From the NCBI GenBank assembly GCA_018623875.1, contig JAAZUZ010000021.1, positions 1 to 15,771 of the forward strand: DNA of 15,771 bases, in the 5' to 3' direction. This document shows positions 7,700 to 15,383 of this stretch, in pieces (within the stretch, counting starts at the first letter, position 1; the number at the start of each line of letters is the position of its first letter). The notes below the pieces were generated by a model that was not told the DNA's origin, did no database searches, and saw only the letters and a program-made list of their open reading frames with translations. The stretch comes from Synechococcus sp. HW_metabat.21 (lineage in GTDB: Bacteria > Cyanobacteriota > Cyanobacteriia > PCC-6307 > Cyanobiaceae). A program made the position numbers and the translations under genes.

Positions 7700-7723
7700 C
7701 AGCTCTGATGAGATTCGTTGTTG

Positions 7724-8323
7724 CTAGGGGGCGAGCAACACATCAGCCACAGCGGCCGTTGCCCTGGGATGGGCAATCAGTTGGCGGTGGGTCAACACGG
7801 GTAGGGCTTGCCGCGGCCCCTGGGGCAACACCGCTCGCCAACCCGGGAAGACCGTGATGTCCGTGCGGCTATACAAACTCACGCACTGCAGCTCATCCAG
7901 GCGATCACGCCCTGCATCGAGATCACGCAACAGCGCGCTACCGATCTTCATGTCCGCAATCCCGGCCATGGGCCAACGCGGAATCAGCTGGGCCGTCAAT
8001 GTTCCCTGTTGGGGACTTCCCAAACAGACAAAGCGCCGGGTACGGCTCGCGCCGCCCCATTCTTGAAGCCAGGTCCGGGCAATGACCCCACCCATCGAAA
8101 AACCAAAGAGATCAACGCTGGTCTCGGGTCCAAAGCGCTCCTGAATCAACCCATCCAGTTGGGTCGCAAGCTGACGGATCGGGGTGGCTCCCAGCCGATG
8201 GGGCAAGTGGGGGGCGAAGAGCTCCAGATTCGGATTGCGCTCCAGCAACGTCTGCTCCAGTCGCCGAAACAGGCGGGGGGTATCCCAGAGTCCATGAATC
8301 AGGAGCAGAGGACGCTCTGACAT
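7724..8323 (-). CDS. Small lipase-like alpha/beta hydrolase
   Basis: This 199-residue soluble protein resembles small bacterial lipases and the triacylglycerol lipase/esterase group of alpha/beta hydrolases. The oxyanion motif LLLIHGLWD is at residues 6-14, the nucleophile elbow GFSMGG at 74-79 (Ser76), a candidate catalytic Asp155 in YSRTDITVFP, and candidate His179 in LTHRQLI, with His185 the alternative. The spacing fits a compact cap-less enzyme such as Bacillus LipA. There is no signal peptide, so it probably acts in the cytoplasm, perhaps on membrane lipids or small esters; the substrate is not known. ATG 8323 lies three bases after the folB stop, so it is almost certainly cotranslated with folB. 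It is the last gene of the tamB-glk-proA-folB run and is unrelated in detail to the membrane-anchored hydrolase at 5244-6377. Confidence 0.88.
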   Translation of the reverse strand: MSERPLLLIHGLWDTPRLFRRLEQTLLERNPNLELFAPHLPHRLGATPIRQLATQLDGLIQERFGPETSVDLFGFSMGGVIARTWLQEWGGASRTRRFVCLGSPQQGTLTAQLIPRWPMAGIADMKIGSALLRDLDAGRDRLDELQCVSLYSRTDITVFPGWRAVLPQGPRQALPVLTHRQLIAHPRATAAVADVLLAP

Positions 8324-8326
8324 GGT

Positions 8327-8698
8327 TCAGGGGGCCTGGTGACGGCGACGCTGCACACCCACCTTGCCGCCAAATCCAGGAACAGGCGCCTGACATTTGC
8401 GCAGTTCAATGGCCATCGGCACCGGTCCGTAGAGGTCCTCAAGTAAGTCCAAGATCAGACCACTCCAGTGCTCCAAGGTCTGACAACGCAAGGCGCGGGC
8501 CTGGCCCTGCAGGGCTGTGATGGCACGGCTGTAGTCCAGGGTGGCGCCCACGTCATCCGCAGCCGCGGCCGAACTGAGATCCCAACCGAGCTCGATATCG
8601 AGCTCGAACCACTGACCCAGCTCACGCTCATGGGGAAGAACACCCACATGGGCCCAGAGGCGGAGGTCCCGCACCAAGATGCGATCGGAGGAACTCAC
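8327..8698 (-). CDS. folB: Dihydroneopterin aldolase
   Basis: FolB converts 7,8-dihydroneopterin to 6-hydroxymethyl-7,8-dihydropterin and glycolaldehyde in folate synthesis. From the GTG start the protein is 123 residues, the usual size. Key positions of the family are present: Glu24 in GVLPHERE, Tyr56 in ATLDYSRA, Glu76 in TLEHWSG and Lys101 in ELRKCQAPVPG, corresponding to Glu22, Tyr54, Glu74 and Lys100 of the Staphylococcus aureus enzyme. A TTG three codons upstream (8707) is also in frame. I prefer GTG 8698 because it forms a GTGA overlap with the proA stop, a typical translational-coupling arrangement. The lipase-like gene starts three bases after the folB stop. Confidence 0.93.
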   Translation of the reverse strand: MSSSDRILVRDLRLWAHVGVLPHERELGQWFELDIELGWDLSSAAAADDVGATLDYSRAITALQGQARALRCQTLEHWSGLILDLLEDLYGPVPMAIELRKCQAPVPGFGGKVGVQRRRHQAP

Positions 8699-9999
8699 AA
8701 AGGGCAATCGCGGTGAGTGAAGCTCCGGGCGCCGGAGGCGTAATCCGCCGCAATGTGACCATCACCGCGGAGCAGGTAGCGGTAGGTCACCAGACCCTCC
8801 AGTCCGACGGGCCCGCGGGGCGGCAGGGTTTGGGTGCTAATGCCGACCTCAGCGCCAAAGCCGTAGCGGAAACCATCGGCGAAACGCGTCGAGCAGTTGT
8901 GATAGACCCCGGCGCTATCGACACTGCGCAAGAAAGTCTCCGCCGTAGCGCCATTGGTTGAGCAAATGCACTCGGTATGGCGCGAGCCGTTCTGGGCGAT
9001 GTGATCGAGGGCCTGCTGCAGGTCATCGACAACCCGGACCGAAAGGATCAGATCGGAGTACTCGGTGCGCCAGTCTTCCGTGACTGCCGCCTTGGAGACC
9101 CCCAAAGCCTGACTCGCCGCATCACCGCGCAGCTCGACACCGGCCTGGGCGAAGACGGGCAGAGCCTGCTCAAGGAAGGATGCGGCACTCGAGCGGTGCA
9201 ACAGCAGGGTCTCAATGGCATTGCAGGCCGCGGGATATTGGGTTTTGGCGTCGAGGGCGACCCGAACGGCCTGGGGAACGTCAACCTCTTGATCGACGTA
9301 CAAGTGGCAGACCCCGTCGGCATGGCCAAGGACGGGGATGCGGGTGTTGTCCTGGATAAAGCGCACTAGCGCATTGGAACCGCGGGGGATGATCAAGTCC
9401 ACCAGCCCGTCCAGCTTGAGCAACGCCAGGCTTTCTTCGCGGGACGTCAGCAACTCCAGGGCTTGTGGGGAAACCGCGGAAGCGGCCAAGCCGGAGCGCA
9501 GGGCCGACAGGATCGCGGTGCAGCTGCGGTTGGCCTCTCGCCCCCCCTTGAGGATGGCGCCATTGCCGGAGCGGATCGCCAAGGACGCGATCTGCATCAC
9601 CGCATCCGGCCGGGCTTCAAAAATCACCCCGAGAACACCGAGGGGAACACTCAACCGCTCCAGCACCAAGCCGGAGTCCAACTCTCGATGCATCTGGCGA
9701 ACACCGACCGGGTCGGGCAGCTCGGCCACCTGGCGCACCCCCTCGATCGCCCCAGCCAACTTCTTGGCATCCAACTTCAACCGGGCGACAAGGGCCGGCG
9801 CTAAGCCATCAGCCGCCGCGGCCTCCAAATCAGCGGCATTGGCCGCCACGATTTGGCTGGCTTCAGCCTCGAGGGCATCCGCCATCGCCAAGACCGCCTG
9901 GCGCCGCTCCTGATCGCTGCACCGTCCCAAGGCCATCGCAGCGGTGCGAACGGCACCAGCGCGCTGCAGCAGTTCAGGCGACGGATCAGGAACGTTCAC
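8695..9999 (-). CDS. proA: Gamma-glutamyl phosphate reductase
   Basis: ProA reduces gamma-glutamyl phosphate to glutamate-5-semialdehyde with NADPH, the second step of proline synthesis from glutamate, in the cytoplasm. Aldehyde-dehydrogenase-superfamily hallmarks are clear: PLGVLGVIFEARPDAVMQIA near residues 119-138, SGNGAILKGGREA near 144-156, the catalytic cysteine Cys259 in QYPAACNAIETLLLH, and the C-terminal signature SAGVYHNCSTRFADGFRYGFGAEVGIST. The 434 residues compare with 417 in E. coli. The start is GTG 9999 with no evident Shine-Dalgarno. It lies 39 bases after the ROK kinase gene and overlaps folB by four bases at its end. proB, the preceding enzyme of the pathway, is not in the window. 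Confidence 0.97.
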   Translation of the reverse strand: MNVPDPSPELLQRAGAVRTAAMALGRCSDQERRQAVLAMADALEAEASQIVAANAADLEAAAADGLAPALVARLKLDAKKLAGAIEGVRQVAELPDPVGVRQMHRELDSGLVLERLSVPLGVLGVIFEARPDAVMQIASLAIRSGNGAILKGGREANRSCTAILSALRSGLAASAVSPQALELLTSREESLALLKLDGLVDLIIPRGSNALVRFIQDNTRIPVLGHADGVCHLYVDQEVDVPQAVRVALDAKTQYPAACNAIETLLLHRSSAASFLEQALPVFAQAGVELRGDAASQALGVSKAAVTEDWRTEYSDLILSVRVVDDLQQALDHIAQNGSRHTECICSTNGATAETFLRSVDSAGVYHNCSTRFADGFRYGFGAEVGISTQTLPPRGPVGLEGLVTYRYLLRGDGHIAADYASGARSFTHRDCPL

Positions 10000-10038
10000 A
10001 CACTTGCTTGGCTCGAATCAGCATCATCCCAGCCGGAC

Positions 10039-10926
10039 TCAATCGCGAAGGCGCTCCAACGCCAAGCGCGCGGCCCCCAGTCGACCGGCTCCATTTCCGA
10101 GCTGGGCGCGGCGAATCATCAAGCCACGGCGACTTTCGGCCTGGACCCGCTGCTCCACCTCCGCCAGGGCACGGGGCAGAAAGTGATCGCTGGCCGCGCT
10201 GAGTCCCCCACCGATCAACACCAGCTGGGGGGTCAGGACATAGATCAAGGAACTCAGTCCGATCCCAAGCCAGCGTCCGTACTCCCGCCAAGCCGCCAGG
10301 GCTTGCGGATCACCAGCGCGAGCTAGCTCATCGAGGGTCTGGGGGGCGCGATCCATCAAGCGGCGCAAGCCCGCAATGCTGCAGTGCTGCTCCAACGAAC
10401 CACGGTTGCCGCTATTGCAGGGGGGGCCCTCGGGATCCACGCTGATTAACCCCGGCTCCGCCGCGGCGCCGCCATGACCGCTGAAGAGTTGACCATTCAG
10501 CAAGACTCCACCGCCAACACCTGTGCCCAAGGTGAGCAGCAGAACGTTGTCGTAGCCGACCGCAGCCCCTCTCCAGGCTTCGCCCATCAGGGCGCAGTTT
10601 CCGTCATTCGCGAGGGTGACGCGTCGCTGGAGCTGGGGTTCGAGCCACTCCGCGAGGGGCACCTGCTGCCAGCCCGGCAGGTTGATGCAAACGCGGGCCA
10701 CCCGGGACGCTGCATCCATCGGGCCAGGCAAACCGATGCCCACCCGACGGGCCAGTCCCTCCGGGTCCAGGGCCGCCACCGCATCAACAATGGCGGTGAC
10801 CACGCCACCGGGCATGGCCGGCTGCGGCGTCGGACATGTCAGGTCCGCCAACAGCTCTCCATCGCTTGAGAAGCGGCCCAGCTTGAGGGCTGTGCCCCCC
10901 ACATCCACTCCGATCAGCTGGCTCAT
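10039..10926 (-). CDS. glk: ROK family sugar kinase (putative glucokinase) with altered zinc motif
   Basis: ROK kinases phosphorylate glucose or related hexoses with ATP in the cytoplasm. The N-terminal phosphate loop DVGGT is at residues 8-12, the catalytic base Asp108 in LANDGNCALMGE, and LGTGVGGG at 134-140 is the second phosphate/sugar-binding loop. The usual zinc site of the family (a His after E-x-G, then C-x-C-G-x-x-G-C-x-E) is degraded: EPGL puts Leu160 in place of His, and Cys170-x-Ser172-G-x-x-G-Ser177-x-Glu179 keeps only one cysteine. Sugar-contact glutamates Glu157 and Glu179 remain. The 295 residues are typical. Glucose as substrate is a family-level guess, and the symbol follows cyanobacterial convention. 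ATG 10926 starts eight bases after the tamB stop with no Shine-Dalgarno, so translation may be coupled to tamB. Confidence 0.88.
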   Translation of the reverse strand: MSQLIGVDVGGTALKLGRFSSDGELLADLTCPTPQPAMPGGVVTAIVDAVAALDPEGLARRVGIGLPGPMDAASRVARVCINLPGWQQVPLAEWLEPQLQRRVTLANDGNCALMGEAWRGAAVGYDNVLLLTLGTGVGGGVLLNGQLFSGHGGAAAEPGLISVDPEGPPCNSGNRGSLEQHCSIAGLRRLMDRAPQTLDELARAGDPQALAAWREYGRWLGIGLSSLIYVLTPQLVLIGGGLSAASDHFLPRALAEVEQRVQAESRRGLMIRRAQLGNGAGRLGAARLALERLRD

Positions 10927-10934
10927 GGGGAGGA

Positions 10935-13900
10935 CTAGAAGCGGAAGAAGACCTGCATCTGGGTCTGCCAGCGGGACTCAGCATCGATGGAGGTCTGCAG
11001 TCCCAACCAGGGCTTGGCCTGATAGCCCAGGGTCAATTGGGGCGGGATGTCACTGCGGTTTGGAGCAGCCAAAACCGAGGCGTTGAAGCGCTCTGACACA
11101 TCCAAGCCGATGTCGGTCACCGGGACCAACTGCGAGGGGACTTGACCGGACCTGTTGGACTCGGCGTCGTAGTTCGTCGGCAAGACATAAGCCGGATAAA
11201 TCGCGAAGGTCAATCGCTGACCCAGCAGTTCCGTCAGGCTTCCCACCAGGGGAGAGAGCAGCGACTGGCCCACCACCGTGGCAACGGCTGCTCCAGCGTT
11301 CCCCTCCGCCAGACCGACCAGGGAATTGCCGCCGATCAAGGCGAGCAGACGGTCCTGTGGCAGCGGCGGAGTGCTGCTCAGGCGAATGTTGTCCATCAAC
11401 TGGTCCGCAGGGCCTGTGACCTCAAGCCGCACCCGGACCAATTGCAACTGGTCAAAGCTGTTCGGGGTCAACGAGGAGTTGTTGAAAGAGCCGTAGGTGT
11501 TCCAGTCGTAGATGCTGGAGCGGTTGCCATTACCCAAAGCCGAGAGGGTGTCAGACACCCGCGTGCGCAGCACGATGTCGAGGTAAGGAATCAGCCCCAG
11601 GCTCGGGGTGAACACCGCCACGTTGGGGGCATCGGGATCCAGGCTGAAGGTGGTGGTGAAGAGGCCAAGGCGACCGCGAAGGAGCCGCACAACACCACTG
11701 ATTTGAATGTCGGGGTCCAGGGGACCGTTCAAGGTCAACTGACCACCGGCACCGAAGTTCAAAACGTTGGGCACTTCCACCCGGAAGTCCCGACCAAAAC
11801 GCACCCGGAAACGCTCAAAACGAACGGAGCTCCAGTCGGGCAGGGCGGCGCGCAGGTCTTGGCTGCTGGAGCTCTCCAGTTGACGCCCCATCACCAGTAG
11901 GGGCTTGCTGAAGTCCCACTTGGACTCGAGCAGAGCCGGCAGGGATGTGGGCTTATTCGGCGCGTCTTCGGTGGCCAATTCGCCCGGCTGGACATTGATC
12001 GCCCCATGGCTCAGGGCCAGCTCACCCCCCAGGACCGGGCGGAAAAGGGAGCCACCGATCTCCACGGTTCCGTCCGCGACAGCGGCCATCCGCGACAACT
12101 TGAACGGAGCGCGTTTGACGGTGAACTTCAGTCGTTTCTCGCCTGGGGAGAACAGGTTCAGATCGCCGCTGCCATTGAGGGAACCCTTGTCCCCCACCCG
12201 GGCGCTCAGGGTTTGCATCTCCAGGGAGCTGAAGTCGAAGAGCACCACCGCATCGAGGTCGCGAACCGTCTGATCGGCGAGCTGCATCACCCCATTGCTG
12301 AAGCGCAAGAAGCCGTTCGCGACCGGCTTAAGCAAAGAGCCACGGATCAGCAGCTCCAAATCGGCACTTCCCTCCTTCCACCGAACCGCAGAACCCGACA
12401 GCGCCGTCAGGAAGCGCAGGCCATCGCCGCGACTACCGATGCGCAGCTCGAGGCCCTCCGATGCCACATCAAGCGGCACCTCACCGCGAAGAGAAACGGC
12501 CTCCGAGGCGTCCCCCCCGCGGAGCACCCAGTCGATTGCCAAGCGGTTGTCCTGGAGCTTCAGCTCTCCCCGTTCCAGGGATAGGCGCTCCCCATTGAGG
12601 GAGCCGTCCTGGAGGCTCAAGTTCAGGGCGAACGATGGGGTTTGGTCCCGTCCGCCGAAGCGATAGGAACCGCGACTGGACAGGGAACCGCGCAGGCCAT
12701 CTGGAACGGGAGCCACGAGGGCCAACAGGGCCAAGGGCAAGTGGGCCAGCTCAAAGTCCCCCCCCTGATTCAGGGGGCCTTGGAGCCGAACCACCGTGGG
12801 CTGATCCGTCAGCGCCAGATCCCGGTCTGTGCCTTGCAGCCAGAGATGTCCTTGGGCCGCCAAATCAACAAACAGTTGATCGGCGGATGGCCCTCGCAGG
12901 GTGAAATCCGCATCCAGGACGCCCCGCAAATCCTGGAGTTCGACCTCACGCTGGTTCGAGACAGCCTGTTGGCGTTGACGCTGGGCTTGGGCCAAAGCCA
13001 GAAGTTGATCGCTGAGGGAGAAGCCCTGGGTGTTGAAGACCAACGTGCCCAGATCGAAAGCCCTGCCGGAGGGGGCCATGCCTAAGCCGCCCCATTTGGG
13101 CACAGCCGCCAGCAGTTCCTGCAGGGTTTGAGATTGGAGTTGACGCGCTTCTAAGCGCAACCAAAGCGGGCCGTCCTGCTGAGCCTTGAGCTGGATCCCC
13201 ACCGATCCAGAGCCCAGGGCCTGCCACTCGCCATCGAGACGGGAGCGACGCTGACTGAAGTCCGCCTTGGCCTGAAGTGAGCGGCCGTAGAGCCCAAAGA
13301 GTTGAGGCTGCTCAACCCGTAGCTCCCCTTCAAGGGCGAAGGGGTTCAGGGCCAAGGCTCCTTGGCCGCTCAGATAGCCCGAGAGGGGTTGGGGAGCCGC
13401 CGAGCGCCATAGGGCCAGGTCAAAGCCCGATAGGGGGAAACGATTGGCACGCCAGCGGTAGCGCTGTTTGGCCCCACTGAGAGCCAACTCCCCACCCGCA
13501 CGCTTCAGGCTGACCCGCGTCGGTTGCCAACGGGAATCCAGCTGGGCCTCCAGCAGGCCAGGCACCGTGGTCTCTGGAACCACCAGGCGCAGACGGGCTC
13601 CGCCTTTGGCCTCAGCTTGGAGTTGACCAACCCAACGCTCCTCAAGGCCAATCAGACCAACCCCGGGCGCATCAGCCTGCAGGCGCAAATCCGGCCGGAG
13701 CTGTTGCCAGGGCCCCTCAATGGTTCCGGCAGCACTCAACGCTCCACGCAGCGTGGGTCCAACCAGCGGAGACAACCGCGCAAGGGGGTAACGCTGCAGG
13801 TCAATGGCCAGGCGCATGGGCTTGCCCTGCAGGGGCAGCGGCCCATGGGCCGTCAGATAGGGGGAGTCAAAGGACTCCAGACGCAACGCCGAAGGACGCC

Positions 13901-15350
13901 AGGTCACGCGGGAGCGAATCGAACCCAGCAGTGGGTTATCGGCCTGCTGGAGGTCAAGGGCAAGCTGAGGCTGACTCCAATCGCCGAGCTGCTGCAGCTG
14001 CAGTTGCAGCGTTTCAGTCGAGCCCAGGGCCGAACCCCAAACCTGCCGCTGACGGGCACCCAGCACGATGCGCTCGCTGCGGAGCTGAAGCCTTGGCCAG
14101 AGGGCACCGCGAGCCACCAGCTCGCCGCCGCCCTGACGCAGCACCAACCGTTCCAAAGCAGCCGTGAAGCCCCGTTGGTTGCGCAACAGCGCCTTGGCTT
14201 TGACGTGCAGCGGCTCGGCCGGTTGCTCCGCTAAGGCCAGACCCTGCCATTGGCCACCCAGCTCCAGCTGGAGCTGATCCAGCGGTCCAGCGAGCTCCGC
14301 CCGCAGGCGATGGCCGGCCTTGGGCTCACGGGCCTGGAGTTTCAGCGCGAGCTGATTGGCGCGGGGACCAACCAGAGGGAACGCCCCCTGCACACGCCCG
14401 CGCCAGCCCCCCCACTCCAAGGGTGAGGCAGCCAAACGCAGTCCCTGGGGACTGCAGCGCAGGTCCAGACGATCGGACTGCAATCGGTCCGTCTTTGAAG
14501 ACGGGCGCCAACGCAGTTGAGCCAACTGGATCTGACCCTGGCAGCGGTCGCTGGTTGGGGAGCTCTCCAGGCTCAGGCGTCCGTTCAGCGCTCCGCTGAC
14601 ATCGGCCTTCAGTGCACCGGGCAGCCAGGGCAAGAGTGAGGCGAGCTTCAACGCCTGGGGCTGCAGCTGAAGTCGAAGTTGCTGGCGTTGCCACGCGTTG
14701 GTGATGTCCACAGCGAGCTGACCGCCAGCAGCCGGCCGCAGTTGCAGCGCAGACTCCAGGCGGCGGCCGCGCAAATCGACCGCGAGGGATCCGGCCATGG
14801 CCAGGGAGGCCTTGGATCCATCTGCCCCATGCAGCTGAACCTGGGCTGGGCCGCCGCTCAAGCCGTAGCGCAGGGTGAGCGGTGGCGGCTCACCGCCGGG
14901 GGGAACACGGCCCAGCTGCCAGAGGGAGCCCTGGCTATTGCGCCGCAGGTCGACGCGGGCGCGGTGAATCTGAATCTGAAGGACCCAACGGCGACTGAGC
15001 AGGCTCCGCAGGGGATCGAAAGCGACCGCAACGGACTCCGCTTCGATCGTTGATGGGTTGTCGATCCCCGGCCTAAACCGACTCGCCCCAGCAGCTAGGC
15101 CGAAGGGACGCAAGCCGCGATAGGGACCCAGCTCCAGGGGATGCCCCATGGAGCGACTGGCCAGCAATTCAAGCCAGGGTTTGCGTAGGCCGTACTGCCA
15201 AGCCGCGACCCGGTCGAGGCCAAGCAAGGTGAGCGCAACACCCGCAGCCGCCAGCAGGGCAGGCAGGGAAGAGGCCGCGGGGCCGCGCGTTCTGGGATTC
15301 CGTCGGCGGCGCGCTGGGCCCGTGGGTCTCGGGGGCTGAGAAGGCCGCAA
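10935..15350 (-). CDS. tamB: TamB/TIC236-like envelope assembly protein (DUF490 C-terminal domain)
   Basis: TamB proteins span the periplasm from the inner membrane and work with Omp85-type partners in outer-membrane assembly or lipid transfer; chloroplast TIC236 is the plastid relative. The 1471-residue protein opens with a basic stretch (RRRR at 14-17) and one membrane segment (about 25-46), then a very long run of amphipathic beta strands. Repeated modules of the form G-x-L-x-x-P-x-x-x-G-x-L-x-x-x-x-G occur near residues 1010, 1100 and 1215. The last about 350 residues look like DUF490, with LRTRVSDTLSALG, SSTPPLPQDRLLALIGG and an aromatic end VFFRF. The only usable start is TTG 15350; there is no in-frame ATG, GTG or TTG between it and the membrane segment. 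A Gln/Arg-rich stretch near residues 782-807 interrupts the beta pattern. It heads the glk-proA-folB-lipase run. Confidence 0.93.
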   Translation of the reverse strand: MRPSQPPRPTGPARRRRNPRTRGPAASSLPALLAAAGVALTLLGLDRVAAWQYGLRKPWLELLASRSMGHPLELGPYRGLRPFGLAAGASRFRPGIDNPSTIEAESVAVAFDPLRSLLSRRWVLQIQIHRARVDLRRNSQGSLWQLGRVPPGGEPPPLTLRYGLSGGPAQVQLHGADGSKASLAMAGSLAVDLRGRRLESALQLRPAAGGQLAVDITNAWQRQQLRLQLQPQALKLASLLPWLPGALKADVSGALNGRLSLESSPTSDRCQGQIQLAQLRWRPSSKTDRLQSDRLDLRCSPQGLRLAASPLEWGGWRGRVQGAFPLVGPRANQLALKLQAREPKAGHRLRAELAGPLDQLQLELGGQWQGLALAEQPAEPLHVKAKALLRNQRGFTAALERLVLRQGGGELVARGALWPRLQLRSERIVLGARQRQVWGSALGSTETLQLQLQQLGDWSQPQLALDLQQADNPLLGSIRSRVTWRPSALRLESFDSPYLTAHGPLPLQGKPMRLAIDLQRYPLARLSPLVGPTLRGALSAAGTIEGPWQQLRPDLRLQADAPGVGLIGLEERWVGQLQAEAKGGARLRLVVPETTVPGLLEAQLDSRWQPTRVSLKRAGGELALSGAKQRYRWRANRFPLSGFDLALWRSAAPQPLSGYLSGQGALALNPFALEGELRVEQPQLFGLYGRSLQAKADFSQRRSRLDGEWQALGSGSVGIQLKAQQDGPLWLRLEARQLQSQTLQELLAAVPKWGGLGMAPSGRAFDLGTLVFNTQGFSLSDQLLALAQAQRQRQQAVSNQREVELQDLRGVLDADFTLRGPSADQLFVDLAAQGHLWLQGTDRDLALTDQPTVVRLQGPLNQGGDFELAHLPLALLALVAPVPDGLRGSLSSRGSYRFGGRDQTPSFALNLSLQDGSLNGERLSLERGELKLQDNRLAIDWVLRGGDASEAVSLRGEVPLDVASEGLELRIGSRGDGLRFLTALSGSAVRWKEGSADLELLIRGSLLKPVANGFLRFSNGVMQLADQTVRDLDAVVLFDFSSLEMQTLSARVGDKGSLNGSGDLNLFSPGEKRLKFTVKRAPFKLSRMAAVADGTVEIGGSLFRPVLGGELALSHGAINVQPGELATEDAPNKPTSLPALLESKWDFSKPLLVMGRQLESSSSQDLRAALPDWSSVRFERFRVRFGRDFRVEVPNVLNFGAGGQLTLNGPLDPDIQISGVVRLLRGRLGLFTTTFSLDPDAPNVAVFTPSLGLIPYLDIVLRTRVSDTLSALGNGNRSSIYDWNTYGSFNNSSLTPNSFDQLQLVRVRLEVTGPADQLMDNIRLSSTPPLPQDRLLALIGGNSLVGLAEGNAGAAVATVVGQSLLSPLVGSLTELLGQRLTFAIYPAYVLPTNYDAESNRSGQVPSQLVPVTDIGLDVSERFNASVLAAPNRSDIPPQLTLGYQAKPWLGLQTSIDAESRWQTQMQVFFRF

Positions 15351-15356
15351 TATAAG
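15351..15356 (+). promoter_or_regulatory. Candidate -10 element for ycf51
   Basis: TATAAG matches the bacterial -10 consensus at five of six positions and stands out in otherwise GC-rich sequence. It would place a transcript start near 15363, about 20 bases before ATG 15384. There is no recognisable -35 box at 16-18 bases. The same short AT stretch carries the TTG start of tamB on the other strand. Confidence 0.3.
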
Positions 15357-15383
15357 AGTGTTTCCCGATCCAGAACATTCCCC

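Noticed and set aside
7724..8323. Duplication relationship between the two alpha/beta hydrolases
   Set aside because: Beyond the shared Gly-x-Ser-x-Gly elbow, the lengths, surrounding motifs and membrane anchoring differ, so a recent duplication is not supported.
11142..11900. 252-codon plus-strand frame opposite tamB, plus others at 12006-12584 and 13524-14234
   Set aside because: These are antisense shadows of the large tamB gene. Their translations are polar low-complexity sequence rich in Gln, Arg and Gly with no domain pattern.
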